Source of the DNA: Variovorax sp. Root473
Lineage (GTDB): Bacteria; Pseudomonadota; Gammaproteobacteria; Burkholderiales; Burkholderiaceae_C
NCBI RefSeq assembly: GCF_001426505.1
Contig: NZ_LMEV01000017.1
Location: 1,925,816-1,989,815 of the forward strand
Length of the DNA stretch: 64,000 nt
Direction of reading: 5' to 3'
Position numbers and translations under genes: made by a program. A model generated the notes under the pieces. The model searched no databases. It was not told where the DNA came from and was given only the letters and a program-made list of their open reading frames with translations. Positions 60,976-64,000 of this stretch are shown here, piece after piece. Within the stretch, counting starts at the first letter, position 1, and every line of letters begins with the position of its first letter.

Positions 60976-62214
60976 TCAGGCTGCGTCGCCGATCAGCTCG
61001 CGCGCGATGATGTTCTTCTGGATTTCGCTGGTGCCCGTGAGCACGCGGTACATGCGCAGCATGCGGAACAGGAACTCCACGCGCCGCCCCTGCACGATGC
61101 CTTCGCCGCCGTGGATCTGCACCGCTGCATCGGCCACGCGGAACGCGGCCTCCGAGCAGAACAGCTTGGCCATCGAGGCCTCGGCACGTGGATCGCCGCC
61201 GGCGTCGATCTGCCGCGCGGTCGACAGCATCAGCGCACGCGCCGCGCACAGCTGCGTCGCCATGTCGGCCAGCGAATGCTGGATCGCCTGGAACTGCGCG
61301 ATGGCGCGGCCGAACTGGCGGCGCGTGCGCGCGTAGTCGCGTGCATCCTTCAGTGCCACGGTCGCCAGCCCCACCATGCCGGGGCAATGCAGCAGCCGGT
61401 TGACCGTGATGCGGCCCAGCGCCAGCGCCAGCCCCTTGCCCGGTTCGCCGATGAGGTTCGCGGCCGGCACGCGGCAGCCGGTAAGGACGATGTCGCCGGT
61501 GGTCGACTGGCCGGCCATGGTCTTGTAGCCCGATTGCACCTCGACGCCCGGCTGCGTGAGGTCGACGAAGAAGGCCGTCACCTCGCGGCGCGCCGGGTCG
61601 TCCGAGGTGGACGCCATGAGCACCGCGAAGTCGGCAAAGGGCGAGCCCGAGATGAAGCGCTTGCGCCCGTCGAGCACGTACACGTCGCCCTCGCGCCGCG
61701 CCGTCGTCTGCACCGCCCCGGCATCGGAGCCGGCCTCGGCCTCGGTGAGCGCAAAGCAGATCGCTTTCTCCGCCTGCGCCACGGGCCGGATGAAGTTCGC
61801 CAGCTGCTGCGGCGTGGCGAACTTGGCGAGCGCACCCACGCGCGGCGGCCCGCTGAGTTCGCCGAACACATGCGGCGCGAGCGGCGAGCCGCTCGCGTAG
61901 ATCGATTCCTTTACCAGCACATGGTCGAGCAGCGACAGGCCGAGCCCGCCCATGGCCTGGGGCAGCGTCATGCCGTAGAAGCCCATCGCGTGCGAACGGC
62001 GCCAGACGTGGCGCAGCGTTTCCTTGTCGGGCGCATGCTCGTGATCGATGCCTTTCTCGCGCACCAGGTCGGCCAGTTCGCCGTTCAGGAAGTCACCGAT
62101 GCGGGCGATCAGCCCGGCCGCGCGCGGCGAACCCTCGAAGGGGCCGTCGAACAGCGGCGCGCGGATCGCCGAGGCCTCGGTGGCTGCGGCGGAAGGTGTC
62201 AGCGTGGTGTCCAT
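60976..62214 (-). CDS. Acyl-CoA dehydrogenase
   Basis: 412 residues. FAD enzyme: ICFALTEAEAGSDAGAVQTTA, VDGRKRFISGSPFADFAVLMA-type substrate block, ARTRRQFGRAIAQFQAIQHSLADMA, and the end HGGEGIVQGRRVEFLFRMLRM then YRVLTGTSEIQKN. In medium-chain enzymes the base sits in YEGTS; here that position reads LTGTS, so the Glu is replaced by Thr and the base may be elsewhere, as in isovaleryl/long-chain types. The operon partner is the AMP ligase 11 bp upstream. Confidence 0.9.
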   Translation of the reverse strand: MDTTLTPSAAATEASAIRAPLFDGPFEGSPRAAGLIARIGDFLNGELADLVREKGIDHEHAPDKETLRHVWRRSHAMGFYGMTLPQAMGGLGLSLLDHVLVKESIYASGSPLAPHVFGELSGPPRVGALAKFATPQQLANFIRPVAQAEKAICFALTEAEAGSDAGAVQTTARREGDVYVLDGRKRFISGSPFADFAVLMASTSDDPARREVTAFFVDLTQPGVEVQSGYKTMAGQSTTGDIVLTGCRVPAANLIGEPGKGLALALGRITVNRLLHCPGMVGLATVALKDARDYARTRRQFGRAIAQFQAIQHSLADMATQLCAARALMLSTARQIDAGGDPRAEASMAKLFCSEAAFRVADAAVQIHGGEGIVQGRRVEFLFRMLRMYRVLTGTSEIQKNIIARELIGDAA

Positions 62215-62225
62215 GTCGTTCTCTT

Positions 62226-63797
62226 TCAGTTGACGCGCCGCGCCTGGCCGGCCCAGTACGGCGTCTGGATCGCCTTGCGTGCGACCTTGCCGTTGGCGTT
62301 CTTCAGCAGCGACTCGACGAACTCGATGCGGCGCGGCCGCTTGAAGCCCGCGAGGCGTGCGGCGCAGAAGTCGTCGAGCCCGGCCGTGTCGGGCGAGGCG
62401 CCCGGCTTCAGCACGATGTGCGCGGCCACGGCCTCACCCCACTTGTCGTCAGGCACGCTGAACACGCAGGCCTCGGCCACGGCCGCGTGCTGGTACAGCA
62501 CGGCCTCGACCTCCGACGGGTACACGTTGAAGCCGCCGCTGATGACCATGTCCTTCTTGCGATCGACGATGTAGATGTAGCCCTCGTCGTCGGCGCGCGC
62601 GAGGTCACCCGTGTGGTAGCGGCCGTCCTTGAGCACCTCGGCCGTGAGCTCGGGCGCGCGCCAGTAGCCGGCGAACACGTCCTCGCCGCTCACCACGATC
62701 TCTCCCACTTCGCCAGGCGCGACCGGCTGGCCCTCGTCGTCGACGATCTCCACCAGCGACTCGAGGAACGGCCGGCCGCACGAGGCCAGCCGCTCGGGCA
62801 TGGCGGCGCGCGCGAACAGGTGGTCTTCCACCGAGAGGCCGCACACGCCCGAGGTGGTCTCGCCCGCGCCGTAGCCTTGCGAGAGCACCGGGCCGAACAC
62901 ATCCATCGCCTGCATGATCCGCGCGGGCGCCATCGGCGCGGCGCCGTAGCCCAGGCGATGCAGATCGGGCAGCGGGCGGTAGCGGCCCTGCAGCTCGGCC
63001 AGCAGCATGTTGATCATGGTGGGCACCATGAAGGTGTGGGTCACGCGCTCCTTCTTCATGTCGTCGAGGAAGCGCCCGGGCTCGAAGCCGGTGAACAGGC
63101 GGATGGTCGCGCCACTGCACAGCGCCGGCACGATCTGCATGCCCGAGGCGTGCGTGATCGGCCCCACCAGCCCCAGCAGGTCGCCGGGACGCAGGCCTTC
63201 GCTGCGCGACAGGAACTTGCGCAACTGGGCCAGCCGGTTGCCGAAGGTCTGCATCGCGGCCTTGAGCACGCCGCTGGAGCCGGAGGTGTAGTGCAGCACG
63301 GCCAGCTCGTCGGCACGCACGCGCTCCGAGGTGAAGGCGTCGCTTGCGAGGGCCAGCTGGCCTTCGTAGGAAGCGGGCGTACCTTCGGCCGCATCGAGCA
63401 GCAGCAGCTTCGGGGCCGCGCCCTTCAGCAGCGGCAGAAAGGTCTCGGCGCGCGCGGCGGTGGTGACGATCAGCGCGGCGTCGCTGTTCGCGATGACCTC
63501 GGTCACCTCGACGGGGGCGAGCCGCGCGTTCATCGGTGCCTTCACGAGCGCGGCCTTGTAGCAAGCCAGTTCCAGCTCGACGATCTCGATGCAGTTGGGC
63601 AGGTACACGCCGACACGGTCGCCGCGCTGTAGGCCCAGCCCGCGCAGGGCATTGGCCAGGCGGTTCGCGCGACGGTCGAGCTGTTCGTAGGTGCAGGCGC
63701 GCTGCGGCGTGGTCACCGCGATCTGCCGGGCATGCAGGCGGGCGGCGCGGGATGCGAGTTCGCCAACATTGGCGATCTCGGGTGAGAGTGAGGGCAA
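62226..63797 (-). CDS. AMP-dependent acyl-CoA synthetase/ligase
   Basis: 523 residues. ANL fold: LAVLHYTSGSSGVLKAAM (P-loop, note SGSSG), YGAGETTSGVCG, GYWRAPELTAEVLKDGRYHTGDLARADDEGYIYIVDRKKDMVISGGFNVYPSEVE, and the C-terminal catalytic Lys in NANGKVARKA. Activates a carboxylic acid to its CoA ester. The start is a TTG at 63797 directly behind CAAGGAG; the frame is open further back without a good site. First gene of the operon. Confidence 0.92.
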   Translation of the reverse strand: MPSLSPEIANVGELASRAARLHARQIAVTTPQRACTYEQLDRRANRLANALRGLGLQRGDRVGVYLPNCIEIVELELACYKAALVKAPMNARLAPVEVTEVIANSDAALIVTTAARAETFLPLLKGAAPKLLLLDAAEGTPASYEGQLALASDAFTSERVRADELAVLHYTSGSSGVLKAAMQTFGNRLAQLRKFLSRSEGLRPGDLLGLVGPITHASGMQIVPALCSGATIRLFTGFEPGRFLDDMKKERVTHTFMVPTMINMLLAELQGRYRPLPDLHRLGYGAAPMAPARIMQAMDVFGPVLSQGYGAGETTSGVCGLSVEDHLFARAAMPERLASCGRPFLESLVEIVDDEGQPVAPGEVGEIVVSGEDVFAGYWRAPELTAEVLKDGRYHTGDLARADDEGYIYIVDRKKDMVISGGFNVYPSEVEAVLYQHAAVAEACVFSVPDDKWGEAVAAHIVLKPGASPDTAGLDDFCAARLAGFKRPRRIEFVESLLKNANGKVARKAIQTPYWAGQARRVN

Positions 63798-64000
63798 GTT
63801 GTCTCCTTGTGGCAGGTGCCTGTGCACCGTCGGGAGAACTGTCGCAGGCAACGCCGCCGCACAACAAATACCGATTGCTGATGCGCGGCCATCACAAAAG
63901 TTGATGATCCCTTCGCACGACCCTCTGGCCCGCGATAGCTAGGTGTGAAGCTTCAATAGGTTGTTGCGGGTGTTCACCCGGAGTGGTTTTGAGAGACTGG
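63798..64000. other. Region upstream of the acyl-CoA ligase to the window end
   Basis: Holds the ribosome binding site for the ligase and presumably its promoter. No other gene start seen; the right edge is AT-richer. Anything beyond 64000 is not visible. Confidence 0.4.

Overview
The window is high-GC, gene-dense DNA with short intergenic gaps and many ATGA stop/start overlaps. Gene content suggests a betaproteobacterium of the Burkholderiales, most like Comamonadaceae and Variovorax in particular: a MalQ-TreY fusion, a paired DUF2868/DUF3482 operon, an imuA-imuB-dnaE2 cassette, Bug-type solute-binding proteins, and LigD/Ku beside a DUF3182 gene. The genus is inferred from gene content, not from a marker gene. 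No insertion sequences, prophage genes, CRISPR arrays or rRNA were seen; one tRNA-Gly(CCC) lies at 29.3 kb.

Layout. 0-4.3 kb (minus): end of an exopolysaccharide-type operon, HlyD-like adaptor, secreted six-hairpin glycosidase-like protein and a family 2 glycosyltransferase cut by the window edge. 4.7-22 kb (minus): a complete GlgE-type alpha-glucan and trehalose cluster in transcription order glgB, glgE, treS-maltokinase fusion, small-conductance mechanosensitive-channel-like gene, glgX, treZ, malQ-treY fusion. A glycosidase on the plus strand at 23.3 kb may belong with it. 22-30 kb: small stress-type genes (DUF2383 bundle, two pairs of paralogous small proteins) surround a plus-strand paoABC molybdenum aldehyde oxidoreductase operon and the tRNA. 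30-36 kb: alpha/beta hydrolase, DUF3182 protein and a short acidic protein on the minus strand, diverging from ligD-ku (bacterial NHEJ). 36-38.5 kb: divergent LysR regulator and SGNH hydrolase.

38.5-46.9 kb is an apparent SOS island. It is bracketed by two perfect CTGT-N8-ACAG LexA boxes whose transcription units converge. From the left run a 75-residue unknown protein, a ThpR-type 2H phosphoesterase and an APH-fold phosphotransferase. From the right run imuA, imuB, dnaE2 and an MmcB-like PD-(D/E)XK protein with a proline-rich N terminus. 46.9-54.2 kb: solute-binding protein, alpha/beta hydrolase, LysR-controlled LigB-type dioxygenase, ABC exporter, TetR/VOC divergent pair, and a 24-residue membrane peptide followed by a strong hairpin. 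54.3-64 kb: DUF2868/DUF3482 membrane GTPase pair, enoyl-CoA hydratase, AraC regulator, TrhA/hemolysin III, and a minus-strand acyl-CoA ligase, acyl-CoA dehydrogenase and Bug-type binding protein operon.

How the parts fit (inference). TreS-Mak and GlgE can convert trehalose through maltose-1-phosphate to glucan, GlgB branches it, GlgX debranches it, and MalQ-TreY plus TreZ return it to trehalose: a closed osmolyte/storage cycle with a mechanosensitive channel inside the operon. With NHEJ and the SOS mutagenesis island next door, the window looks like a stress-survival region.
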